Below are positions 23,844 to 30,530 of a stretch of DNA of 64,000 bases, piece after piece. The stretch spans positions 1-64,000 of the forward strand of contig JACKKJ010000001.1 in the NCBI GenBank assembly GCA_024236495.1, given 5' to 3'. A model generated the notes under the pieces. That model did no database searches and had not been told where the DNA came from. It saw nothing but the letters and a program-made list of their open reading frames with translations. The stretch's first letter is position 1. Each line of letters opens with the position of its first letter. The DNA comes from Paracoccaceae bacterium (GTDB lineage: Bacteria > Pseudomonadota > Alphaproteobacteria > Rhodobacterales > Rhodobacteraceae). A program made the translations under genes and the position numbers.

Positions 23844-24653
23844 CTAGTCCACGAAGGCGCGTTCCACGACATATTCACCGGGGCGGCTGTTCGCGCCCTC
23901 GGCGAAGCCGCGCGCCTCAAGGATGCGCTTCAGGTCCAGGTTCAGCCCCATCGAGCCGCAGATCATCACCCGGTCGCAGGCCGGGTCGAACGGCGGCAGT
24001 GCGAGGTCTTCGAAGACCTTGCCGTTTTCGATCAGGTCAGTGATCCGGCCCATGCGTTCCGACGGCTCTCGCGTGGTGGTGGCGTAGCGGCGGAACTTTG
24101 CGGCGGCCTCCTCGCCGACCAGCGGGTCTTCCAGAAGGCGCCGGTGCAGGTCCGCGCCATAGTCAAGCTCGCTCAGGTTGCGGCAGGTCTGGGTCAGGAT
24201 CACCGTCCCGAACTTCTCGTAGGTCTCCGGCTCGCGCATCAGGCTGGCAAAGGGGGCGACCCCGGTCCCGGTCGAGATCATCCAAAGCGTCCGTCCCGGC
24301 AGCAGCGCATCAAGGACCAGCGTGCCGGTGGCCTTCGTCCTGACGATCACCTGGTCGCCCGGCCGAATCTTCTGGAGCCGCGATGTCAGCGGGCCGTCCG
24401 GCACCTTGATCGAATAGAACTCAAGCTCCTCGTCCCAGAAGGGCGAGGCGATCGAATAGGCGCGCAGGACCGGCTTGCCGCCTTCGCCCGGCAGACCGAT
24501 CATCACGAATTCGCCAGACCGGAAGCGGAAGCTTTGCGGGCGGGTCACGCGGAAGGAAAACAAGCGGTCGTCCCAGTGACGGACGCTCAGCACCGTCTGC
24601 GCGTCGGGCAGACCTGTGGCGGGGACGGCGTGGGGGTCTTGCACGGCGTTCAT
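23844..24653 (-). CDS. fpr: Ferredoxin-NADP+ reductase
   Basis: FAD enzyme of 269 residues exchanging electrons between NADP(H) and ferredoxin. It has the FAD site LRAYSIASPFWDEELEFYS, the NADP site MISTGTGVAPFASLM, the CGSMGLNLDLKRIL segment, and the bacterial FprA-type C-terminus (EYVVERAFVD). It lies 56 bases downstream of the 7Fe ferredoxin gene on the same strand and is convergent with the hydroxylase operon. The shared operator in front of the ferredoxin gene implies it is made together with the catabolic enzymes. I infer that it reduces that ferredoxin with NADPH. Confidence 0.93.
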   Translation of the reverse strand: MNAVQDPHAVPATGLPDAQTVLSVRHWDDRLFSFRVTRPQSFRFRSGEFVMIGLPGEGGKPVLRAYSIASPFWDEELEFYSIKVPDGPLTSRLQKIRPGDQVIVRTKATGTLVLDALLPGRTLWMISTGTGVAPFASLMREPETYEKFGTVILTQTCRNLSELDYGADLHRRLLEDPLVGEEAAAKFRRYATTTREPSERMGRITDLIENGKVFEDLALPPFDPACDRVMICGSMGLNLDLKRILEARGFAEGANSRPGEYVVERAFVD

Positions 24654-24709
24654 GGGATCACTCCGGTTCGCTGGGGCTCGGTCGCTGGGGTTCGGTGTGC
24701 GCTTGCGGT

Positions 24710-25234
24710 TCAGGGCGTGACGCGCAGGCCATCCACCTCGAAGCCGTCGTCCTCCTCGCTGTCGCGGGGCAGAAGTTCGACCGGCGCGGTGTCTGCCCCG
24801 GCCTCGGGAAAGGCGACCATGGCGCCGTCCACCTCGTAGCCTTCACGCTGCGCGGCCGGGGCTTCGTCGCCGGAAGGATAGACCGGCTTTCGCGCCTGCG
24901 GTTCCGCTGGCGCTTCTCCGGTAATCAGGAACGCCGCCTTGCCCGGCCTGCCGTTCCAGTCCTGCGCATCGGCGGGCACCGTGCCGATTTCGGTGATCAC
25001 GGGCCAGCGCGCGGCGTATTTCGCGTTGATCGCAAGCCAGGTCTCAAGCCCCGGTTCGGTATCTGCCCGGATCGCGTCGGCAGGGCATTCCGGTTCGCAC
25101 ACGCCGCAGTCGATGCATTCATCGGGGTGGATGACAAGAAAGTTCTCCCCCTCGTAAAAGCAATCGACGGGACAAACCGTCACGCAATCCTGAAACTTGC
25201 AGTTGATACAGTTCTCGGTGACGACATAGGTCAT
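24710..25234 (-). CDS. 7Fe ferredoxin with C-terminal extension
   Basis: A 174-residue protein. Residues 1-108 are a 3Fe-4S/4Fe-4S ferredoxin of the FdxA (Azotobacter FdI) type: Cys at 9, 17, 21, 40, 43, 46 and 50 in the usual spacing, with further Cys at 12 and 25, then ETWLAINAKYAARWPVITE. The last 65 residues are an acidic, Pro-rich extension not found in ordinary FdxA. It holds two copies of a G(Y/F)EVDG motif (132-137 and 164-169), perhaps a tether to a partner. The ATG has GGAG in front. A promoter with the shared palindrome starts 19 bases upstream. Downstream is ferredoxin-NADP reductase, so this is likely the electron carrier to the PreA-type reductase. Confidence 0.92.
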   Translation of the reverse strand: MTYVVTENCINCKFQDCVTVCPVDCFYEGENFLVIHPDECIDCGVCEPECPADAIRADTEPGLETWLAINAKYAARWPVITEIGTVPADAQDWNGRPGKAAFLITGEAPAEPQARKPVYPSGDEAPAAQREGYEVDGAMVAFPEAGADTAPVELLPRDSEEDDGFEVDGLRVTP

Positions 25235-25252
25235 GATGGATCTCCGTTTTAG

Positions 25253-25283
25253 GGAGTATACTTCTTATTATGCAGGCCGGCAA
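25253..25283 (-). promoter_or_regulatory. Promoter and shared operator of the ferredoxin-fpr operon
   Basis: On the minus strand TTGCCG (25278-25283), 17 bases, TATACT (25255-25260). The -10 lies within the 12-base site 25253-25264, GAAGTATACTCC on that strand, a match to the palindrome G-N-AGTATACT-N-C. Transcription would begin about 14 bases before the ferredoxin ATG. Confidence 0.68.
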
Positions 25284-25307
25284 TCCTTTTCCAACCCCCG
25301 CGCAAGA

Positions 25308-26006
25308 TCAGCCCACGATCGGGACGGGAACCACATCGTAGCTGTGGGCGATCGTCCGCCCCAATACCGGATCGGTCAGTTCGAACCCGAACCGCGGGCT
25401 GGAACGCACGCCGCCGATCGCCCCGCAGGTGCCGCCGAACATCAGGACGCCGTCATCCAGCGCGCCACCCTCTTCCGCCAGCTTCGCCAGAAGCTCGCGC
25501 GGAGAGATGAGGCCCGCGACCCCGCCATCCTGGTAGACGACCTCTGCCCCGTTCTCGGCGATCACCGAACGAAGGCGCAGCTTGTCCCAGTGCCCCTCCA
25601 CCTCATCAAGCGGCCAGAATTCGGTCGCTATGGGCTTGTCGCACAACTGCTTGGCCACCGAGATGCCCATGTGTTCGACCACGCGGTCGGTGTGGTCAGA
25701 GCCGGCACCAACCCAGATGCGACCGCCGTGGTTCAGAAGAACGTATTCGACCTCGCCGCTCGACCCCTCGCCCAGCGCCTCGATCACATCGGCCGTAGAC
25801 AGGCGCGACACGCCGACACGGTAGAAAAGCGGCGTCTTCGACGGCGGCTGCACCCCGATCTTGGCCAGTTCGTCGATATGATGCTGAAGCGCGTCGCGGT
25901 CGCGGCCCGTCCAGCCGCCGACGATCACCTTGTGAACCGTCACGCGGTCCCTGCGAGACCCCTCGCGCGTGGTGAAATCCGCATCGAAGACGACTTGGGC
26001 GGGCAT
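25308..26006 (-). CDS. DUF2848 family protein, putative hydrolase
   Basis: A 232-residue cytoplasmic protein of the DUF2848 family, which has no established function. Recognisable stretches are WVGAGSDHTDRVVEHMGISV, CDKPIATEFWPLDEVEGHWD, and MFGGTCGAIGGVRSSPRFGF. The acidic and His residues in the first could bind a metal. It is the last gene of the operon PreA-cupin-amidase-DUF2848, 14 bases after the amidase, so I infer a hydrolytic or isomerising step on a ring-opened product. The ATG at 26006 is taken because upstream frame content (62 residues) is unlike the family. Confidence 0.82.
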   Translation of the reverse strand: MPAQVVFDADFTTREGSRRDRVTVHKVIVGGWTGRDRDALQHHIDELAKIGVQPPSKTPLFYRVGVSRLSTADVIEALGEGSSGEVEYVLLNHGGRIWVGAGSDHTDRVVEHMGISVAKQLCDKPIATEFWPLDEVEGHWDKLRLRSVIAENGAEVVYQDGGVAGLISPRELLAKLAEEGGALDDGVLMFGGTCGAIGGVRSSPRFGFELTDPVLGRTIAHSYDVVPVPIVG

Positions 26007-26020
26007 GGCTGGTCCTTTCG

Positions 26021-27367
26021 TCACTGGCCGCGGATTGTGCCTTCCAGACCGCGCGCGATCGACAGAAGCCGCCGGTCCTCGCCGGTGCGGCCCATCAGCA
26101 TCGCGCCCACCGGGAGGGCACCATCCGACTGGCATGGGATGGAAATGGCCGGCAGGTCGAGGAAGTTCCCGACCGCCGTGTTGCGCAGGCAAAGCAGGTT
26201 CGTCGCGTTCGACACCGCGGTATCGCCCAGGCTTTCCAGCGTCGGCGGCACGATCTGGACGGTGGGCAGGATCAGCGCGTCGAAGGGAAGCATCCGCTCG
26301 CCGACAAGCGCCCGCATCGCCGCCCGTTCCTCCACGACGCGGATATAGTCCTCCGCCGTCTGCGACCGGCCGGCGCCAAAGCGTTCGCGCACCCAGGGGT
26401 CGTAGAATTCCGCACGGCGCGCGAGGATCGGGGCATGCCAGGCATGCGCCTCGGCGCCGACCAGCCCGCCCTTGGCGTTGATCCGGGGCAGATCGGCCAG
26501 TTCGGCGATGGTCAGGGGCATCAGCCGCACGCCCCGGCGCGACAGCCGCGCCAGCATCGCCTCGAACGCGGCGCCGACGGCTGCGTCCATGTGTTCGCTG
26601 ACATAACCGCCCAGGACCGCGATCCGCAGCCCGCCTTCGGGGAAGGACGCGACATCCGCGCCCTCGCCCCCCGCCAGGATGTCGTCAAGAACGGCGCAAC
26701 CGGTTACATCCGCCGCAAGCGGCCCGATGCAGTCGAGCGTCTTCGAAAGCGGCACGCAGCCATCCTTCGGCACCCGGGTCGATGTCGGCTTGAACCCGAC
26801 GATCCCGCAGAAGGCCGCGGGGATACGGCACGAACCGCCGGTGTCCGTCCCGATCGCCGCAGGCACCATCCCCGCGGCCACCGCGACCCCCGCCCCGGAG
26901 GACGACCCGCCGGGGATGCGCGCGACGGACGTGTCGCGCGGGTTCAGCGGCGTACCGAAATGCGCGTTCACGCCAAGCCCGGAATAGGCGAATTCGGTCA
27001 TGTTGTTCTTGCCGACGATCACGAAGCCCGCGCGGCGCAGGCGGTGGACGATCACGGCATCGGCGGTGGCCGGGGGCCGGTCGTCAAGCGCGCGCGACCC
27101 GGCGCGCGTGACCTCTCCGGCCACGTCGAAAAGATCCTTGATGGCGACGGGGACGCCGGCGAACGCCGGCAGGGGCACCCCGTCAGCGCGGGCCGCGTCG
27201 ATCCAGCGGGCCTGCGTCATCGCCGCCTCCGCATAGACCGACAGGAAGGCGCTGCCGCCCTGCCCCGCGGGATCGGCGATGCGTTCCAGCGCCTCTGCCA
27301 CGAGGTCGGTGCTTTTCAGCGCGCCGCTCCCAAGCTTGCGTGTGAGGTCGGTGATGTTCTGGATCAT
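26021..27367 (-). CDS. Amidase (amidase signature family)
   Basis: A 448-residue amidase-signature enzyme that hydrolyses an amide through a Ser-Ser-Lys triad. The Lys is in FAGVPVAIKDLFDVAG near residue 78, and the signature IPGGSSSGAGVAVAAGMVP, GTDTGGSCRIPAAFCGIVGFK carries the two Ser. The N-terminus starts at ITDLTRKLGSGALKSTDLV, as in GatA-like members, but no gatC or gatB neighbour exists, so it is a catabolic amidase. In context it could open a ring lactam or deaminate an amide made after ring reduction. The ATG at 27367 is chosen by family alignment. It lies 61 bases downstream of the cupin gene. Confidence 0.93.
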   Translation of the reverse strand: MIQNITDLTRKLGSGALKSTDLVAEALERIADPAGQGGSAFLSVYAEAAMTQARWIDAARADGVPLPAFAGVPVAIKDLFDVAGEVTRAGSRALDDRPPATADAVIVHRLRRAGFVIVGKNNMTEFAYSGLGVNAHFGTPLNPRDTSVARIPGGSSSGAGVAVAAGMVPAAIGTDTGGSCRIPAAFCGIVGFKPTSTRVPKDGCVPLSKTLDCIGPLAADVTGCAVLDDILAGGEGADVASFPEGGLRIAVLGGYVSEHMDAAVGAAFEAMLARLSRRGVRLMPLTIAELADLPRINAKGGLVGAEAHAWHAPILARRAEFYDPWVRERFGAGRSQTAEDYIRVVEERAAMRALVGERMLPFDALILPTVQIVPPTLESLGDTAVSNATNLLCLRNTAVGNFLDLPAISIPCQSDGALPVGAMLMGRTGEDRRLLSIARGLEGTIRGQ

Positions 27368-27428
27368 CGCGGGGCCACCGGAAAGACCGGCGGGCCGCGA
27401 CCGGCGCGGCCCGCGGGGGAAACGGGAT

Positions 27429-27806
27429 TTACTGCGGGTCGTAATAGTGCTGCTCCAGAAGCAGGCAGCCCTCTTCGGTGCGGAAGGGTCCGTGCGCGAC
27501 ATGCGGCGGACGGACGCAGTAGGTGTATTGCCCGAACCGTTCGCCCCCAGCCGGTCCTTCGTTGCCGACCCACAGGTCCCCCTCGATCACGAAGACCTCT
27601 TCCCAGTAGTCATGTTCGAAAGGGACGGTGGTGTAGGTGCCCGGCTCGAACCGGAGCAGACGGGTCCAGCCGCCCTGACGGTTTTCCATGTCCAGATTGC
27701 CCGACAGGATCTTCTGCTTGATCCCCGAAGGGTAGCCCTTGGGGGTCACCCAGCCCGTGTCCATGTCGACCTGGTAGAATTCGCGGTGTTCCTTGTTGAT
27801 AGCCAT
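27429..27806 (-). CDS. Cupin-domain protein
   Basis: A 125-residue single-domain beta-barrel protein. The metal-binding cupin motifs are visible: TVPFEHDYWEEVFVIEGDLW near residue 60 (His and Glu ligands) and the second motif VRPPHVAHGPFRTEEG near 100. The overall sequence resembles ChrR-like or acetylacetone-dioxygenase-like cupins. It may be a dioxygenase, isomerase or hydrolase acting on an intermediate, and the sequence does not decide which. It sits 10 bases after the PreA-type gene and ahead of the amidase, in one operon. Confidence 0.85.
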   Translation of the reverse strand: MAINKEHREFYQVDMDTGWVTPKGYPSGIKQKILSGNLDMENRQGGWTRLLRFEPGTYTTVPFEHDYWEEVFVIEGDLWVGNEGPAGGERFGQYTYCVRPPHVAHGPFRTEEGCLLLEQHYYDPQ

Positions 27807-27816
27807 TGGTTTCTCC

Positions 27817-29157
27817 CTATTCCGCTGGTTCCTTGTTGAATTTCGGGCTGTTGGCGCGGATCGTGTCCATGTTGTTGCGCCGCGTGCCGAACTTGTCGTG
27901 TTCGAAGATTCCCTCGGGGATGTTGAAGAACCCCTGGTCGAACTGCGCGGGCGCGGTTTCCTTCATCTCGATGGAATCGAAGGGACAGACATCAAGGCAC
28001 AACTCGCAGCCGATGCAGTTGTCGGTGTGGACGTCGATGCTGCCCTCGGGGTTTTGCGACAGGGCTTCGTAGAAGCACACCTGGATGCAGATGTTGCAGG
28101 TCGGGTTCTTGCATGTATCGGGGTTGACGACGGCGTGGACGCGGTTGCGGGAAAACTGCTCGGAATAGTCCTTGACCGACCGGCGCGATGCCAGCCCGAC
28201 CATCTCGTCGACCGAGGCGTAGCCCTTTTCGTCCATGAAGGCCTCGACGCCCTCGATGATCTTCGGCAGCCACTTGATCCCCTTGACCATCAGGATCGAC
28301 CCGACCTGGACGATCGTCGCCCCCGCCATGATGAATTCGATCACGTCGCGGTGGTCGAAGATCCCGTTCGAGCCGGAGATCGGCATCCCGAGCTCCTCGT
28401 GGATGCGATGGACCCAGCGCAGCGACAAGGGCTTGACCCAGGTGCCGCCGATCCCGGCGGGGCCGCCGATGCGCGGCTGGCCGGTGTCGATATCGACGAC
28501 GAAACCGGTGTGACGGTTGATCGCGGTCACCCCCGCCGCGCCCGCCTCGCGCACCGCCTTGGCGATGGCCAGCGGCTTCGACTGGTCGGGCGTCAGCTTT
28601 ACGATGACGGGGATGTCTACCGATTCACAGACCTGGCGCGTGACCTCGTAGGCCACTTCCGGTTCCTGCCCGATCATCGACCCGCCATGCACGCCCGGCA
28701 TCATGGCCGGATGAGGGCAGCCGAAGTTCAGTTCGACCATCGGCAGGCCGCAATCCTCGATCGTGCGGCAGATGTCTTTCCAGCCGTTGATGTCCTTGGC
28801 ACCCGCGCTGCCGATCACATGGGCCCCGCGTTCGGCCGCATAGGCCTGCGTTTCCTTCAGGTCGGGGATCCAGTCCTTGTAATAGGTGCTCGAATAGCCC
28901 GACCGGCTGTAGAAGACGAAATCCCGCGCGGGCTTGCCCCGGATGATGTCACCCTTCGAATTCATCACGCAGTATTTTGAGTTCTGCGTCAGCCGCGCCA
29001 TGTCCTCGATATCGGTCAGCGTCTTGATGATCGCACCGGAGGCCCCCGCATCGAAGCACTGACGCATGAGATCGGGGCTGTTCGTCGTCTCCAGCGACGC
29101 GATGATGACCGGGTTTTTGAACTTCACTCCGCAGAAGTCGACGCTCATGTCAGCCAT
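27817..29157 (-). CDS. PreA-type dihydropyrimidine dehydrogenase-like reductase
   Basis: A 446-residue enzyme. Residues 1-330 form a DHOD-like FMN barrel (CGVKFKNPVIIASLETTNSP, VELNFGCPHPAMMPG, VIVKLTPDQSKPL, ISGSNGIFDHRDVIEFIMAG), and a C-terminal ferredoxin domain has Cys at 349, 354, 357, 361 and 381, 384, 387, 391. This is the layout of bacterial PreA, which reduces uracil or thymine. The first Cys spacing is C-x4-C-x2-C-x3-C rather than the usual C-x2-C. PreA normally pairs with PreT (NADH/FAD subunit), which is missing here; ferredoxin and FNR nearby may replace it. No dihydropyrimidinase is present, so the substrate may be another hydroxylated N-ring. The ATG at 29157 follows GAGGAA. 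Confidence 0.9.
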   Translation of the reverse strand: MADMSVDFCGVKFKNPVIIASLETTNSPDLMRQCFDAGASGAIIKTLTDIEDMARLTQNSKYCVMNSKGDIIRGKPARDFVFYSRSGYSSTYYKDWIPDLKETQAYAAERGAHVIGSAGAKDINGWKDICRTIEDCGLPMVELNFGCPHPAMMPGVHGGSMIGQEPEVAYEVTRQVCESVDIPVIVKLTPDQSKPLAIAKAVREAGAAGVTAINRHTGFVVDIDTGQPRIGGPAGIGGTWVKPLSLRWVHRIHEELGMPISGSNGIFDHRDVIEFIMAGATIVQVGSILMVKGIKWLPKIIEGVEAFMDEKGYASVDEMVGLASRRSVKDYSEQFSRNRVHAVVNPDTCKNPTCNICIQVCFYEALSQNPEGSIDVHTDNCIGCELCLDVCPFDSIEMKETAPAQFDQGFFNIPEGIFEHDKFGTRRNNMDTIRANSPKFNKEPAE

Positions 29158-29213
29158 TTCGTTCCTCGCGTGCTGATTCGTCCCGGCATCCCTCACCTCC
29201 GGGTAATTATTAG

Positions 29214-29243
29214 GTAGTATACTCCTTTTATTTCATCGAACAA
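29214..29243 (-). promoter_or_regulatory. Promoter and shared operator of the PreA-cupin-amidase-DUF2848 operon
   Basis: On the minus strand TTGTTC (29238-29243), 16 bases, TATACT (29216-29221). The -10 lies within the 12-base site 29214-29225, GGAGTATACTAC on that strand, a match to the palindrome G-N-AGTATACT-N-C. It is 57 bases upstream of the reductase ATG. Confidence 0.66.
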
Positions 29244-29340
29244 GGCCGTTGAAACGGCACGGGATATTCGCACCACAGCCATGATTTAGAAGGAAAAACC
29301 AGGTTTCCCGGGCGACGGTCCGCTGCCTTGTACAGCGCAG

Positions 29341-29853
29341 TCAGGCCGGATTTGCCTGGCCGGGGTGCCAGCCGGGCGGCACGTCGACCCCCGGCAGCCA
29401 GGGCTTGATATCGACAAGCGGCGTGCCGTCGAAGGCGTCAAGCGCGTCGACCGAGACATGCCCCGCCGCGGCGTCGATCGCGAGGATTCGCACCACCGCC
29501 ATCGCGACCGGGTTCGGGCGCGCGGGCGACCGAAGGGCGAATGTCCCGCGCGGGTCGGGCCGGTGGCCTGGGGCCTGGACCGCAAGGTCGCGCCGCGCGC
29601 CCGCCATCCAGTAGAGAAGGACGATCGCGTCCCCCGCCGCCAGCCCGGCCAGGGCGGCGCGATAGCCGGGGTCCAGCCGCACCGCGAAGCTGCCGCCACG
29701 CGCGCGCGCCTCGGTCAGGTTCTTCGGGCAGTCGCCCTTGCGCCACGGCGTCACGAGATGGCCGATGAAGGCGATCGTTGCATCCGCGCGTGCGCCCGGA
29801 TCGAAGGGAAGACGCTGCTCGCCGGTTCTCGGCGGATCAGATTCCGTCGTCAT
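29341..29853 (-). CDS. trmO: tRNA (N6-threonylcarbamoyladenosine37-N6)-methyltransferase TrmO
   Basis: Methylates t6A at position 37 of a threonine tRNA using S-adenosylmethionine. The 170-residue protein has the TsaA/TrmO beta-barrel hallmarks: ATIAFIGHLVTPWRKGDCPK at the N-terminus, RGTFALRSPARPNPVAMAVV in the middle, and LDAFDGTPLVDIKPWLPGVD at the end. The ATG at 29853 has a strong GGGAGG in front. It is a housekeeping gene, apparently unrelated to the catabolic cluster on its right. Confidence 0.92.
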   Translation of the reverse strand: MTTESDPPRTGEQRLPFDPGARADATIAFIGHLVTPWRKGDCPKNLTEARARGGSFAVRLDPGYRAALAGLAAGDAIVLLYWMAGARRDLAVQAPGHRPDPRGTFALRSPARPNPVAMAVVRILAIDAAAGHVSVDALDAFDGTPLVDIKPWLPGVDVPPGWHPGQANPA

Positions 29854-29946
29854 GCAGACCTCCCGGCCAAGTGTCCCCTGCCCGCGCGATCCCCGCCGAA
29901 GTGTCGGCCACCGCGGCTGCCCCGGCAAGCGGCGGGCACCGGCGGG

Positions 29947-30474
29947 TCACGGCGTCTTTGTCCCGCCGTCCATCTGCCCGCCGTCCATCTGCCCGTGGTT
30001 CATTTCGCCGTGGTCCATTTCGCCGTGGTCCATGCCACCCGGCGGATCCACCATGAACTCGATCTCGACGGCGCCGGCATGTTCGAAGATCAGCGTCGCG
30101 GGCACCATCTGCCCCTCGATGAGCGGCGCCGTCAGCCCCAGCAGCATGATGTGATAGCCGCCCGGTTCCAGAACCGCGGTGTCGCCAGCAGCAATATCGA
30201 GCCCGTCGACATGCACCATGCTGGCGACCCCGTCTGCCGAAACCTGCGTCTCGTGCAGCGTGGCCTCTTCGGCGGCCGGGGTCGCCACGCCGATCAGCCG
30301 GTCGGCATGATCGCCGCCGTTGGAAATCGCCATGTAGCCCGCCGCGGTCACCGCATTCGGCGCCGGCGCGGGAATGTTGGGATGGATGATCTCCAGCGCC
30401 CCCGCGCTTGTGCCGTGGGCCTGCGCCGTCCCTGCCAGACCCAGAGCCACCAGTATCGCGAAGATGCGTTTCAT
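29947..30474 (-). CDS. Periplasmic copper chaperone PCu(A)C with Met/His-rich repeat tail
   Basis: A 175-residue secreted protein with a signal peptide ending near residue 19 (LGLAGTAQA). It delivers copper to cytochrome oxidase in relatives. The PCuAC copper motif is present as His74, Met86, His108 and Met110 (GGYHIMLLGLTAPL). The protein ends in a five-residue period of Met-Asp/Asn-His/Gly-Gly-Glu/Gln from residue 148, five units, which could bind extra copper. The ATG at 30474 gives the signal peptide. It is followed by trmO on the same strand. Confidence 0.93.
   Translation of the reverse strand: MKRIFAILVALGLAGTAQAHGTSAGALEIIHPNIPAPAPNAVTAAGYMAISNGGDHADRLIGVATPAAEEATLHETQVSADGVASMVHVDGLDIAAGDTAVLEPGGYHIMLLGLTAPLIEGQMVPATLIFEHAGAVEIEFMVDPPGGMDHGEMDHGEMNHGQMDGGQMDGGTKTP
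29962..30033. repeat. 15-bp tandem repeat in the copper chaperone tail
   Basis: Nearly five in-frame copies of a 15-base unit encoding the MDHGE/MNHGQ/MDGGQ pentapeptides at the C-terminus of the copper chaperone. The units have diverged slightly. Because the length is a multiple of three, copy number can change without shifting the frame. Confidence 0.9.
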
Positions 30475-30530
30475 CTCGAAGCCCTTTCGATCCCGCCTCG
30501 CCATCTGGTTGAGCCGGAAAGCGCGCGTCG

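Noticed and set aside
26021..27367. GatA subunit of the tRNA amidotransferase
   Set aside because: No gatB or gatC nearby and a catabolic operon context; many amidase-signature enzymes have a similar N-terminus.
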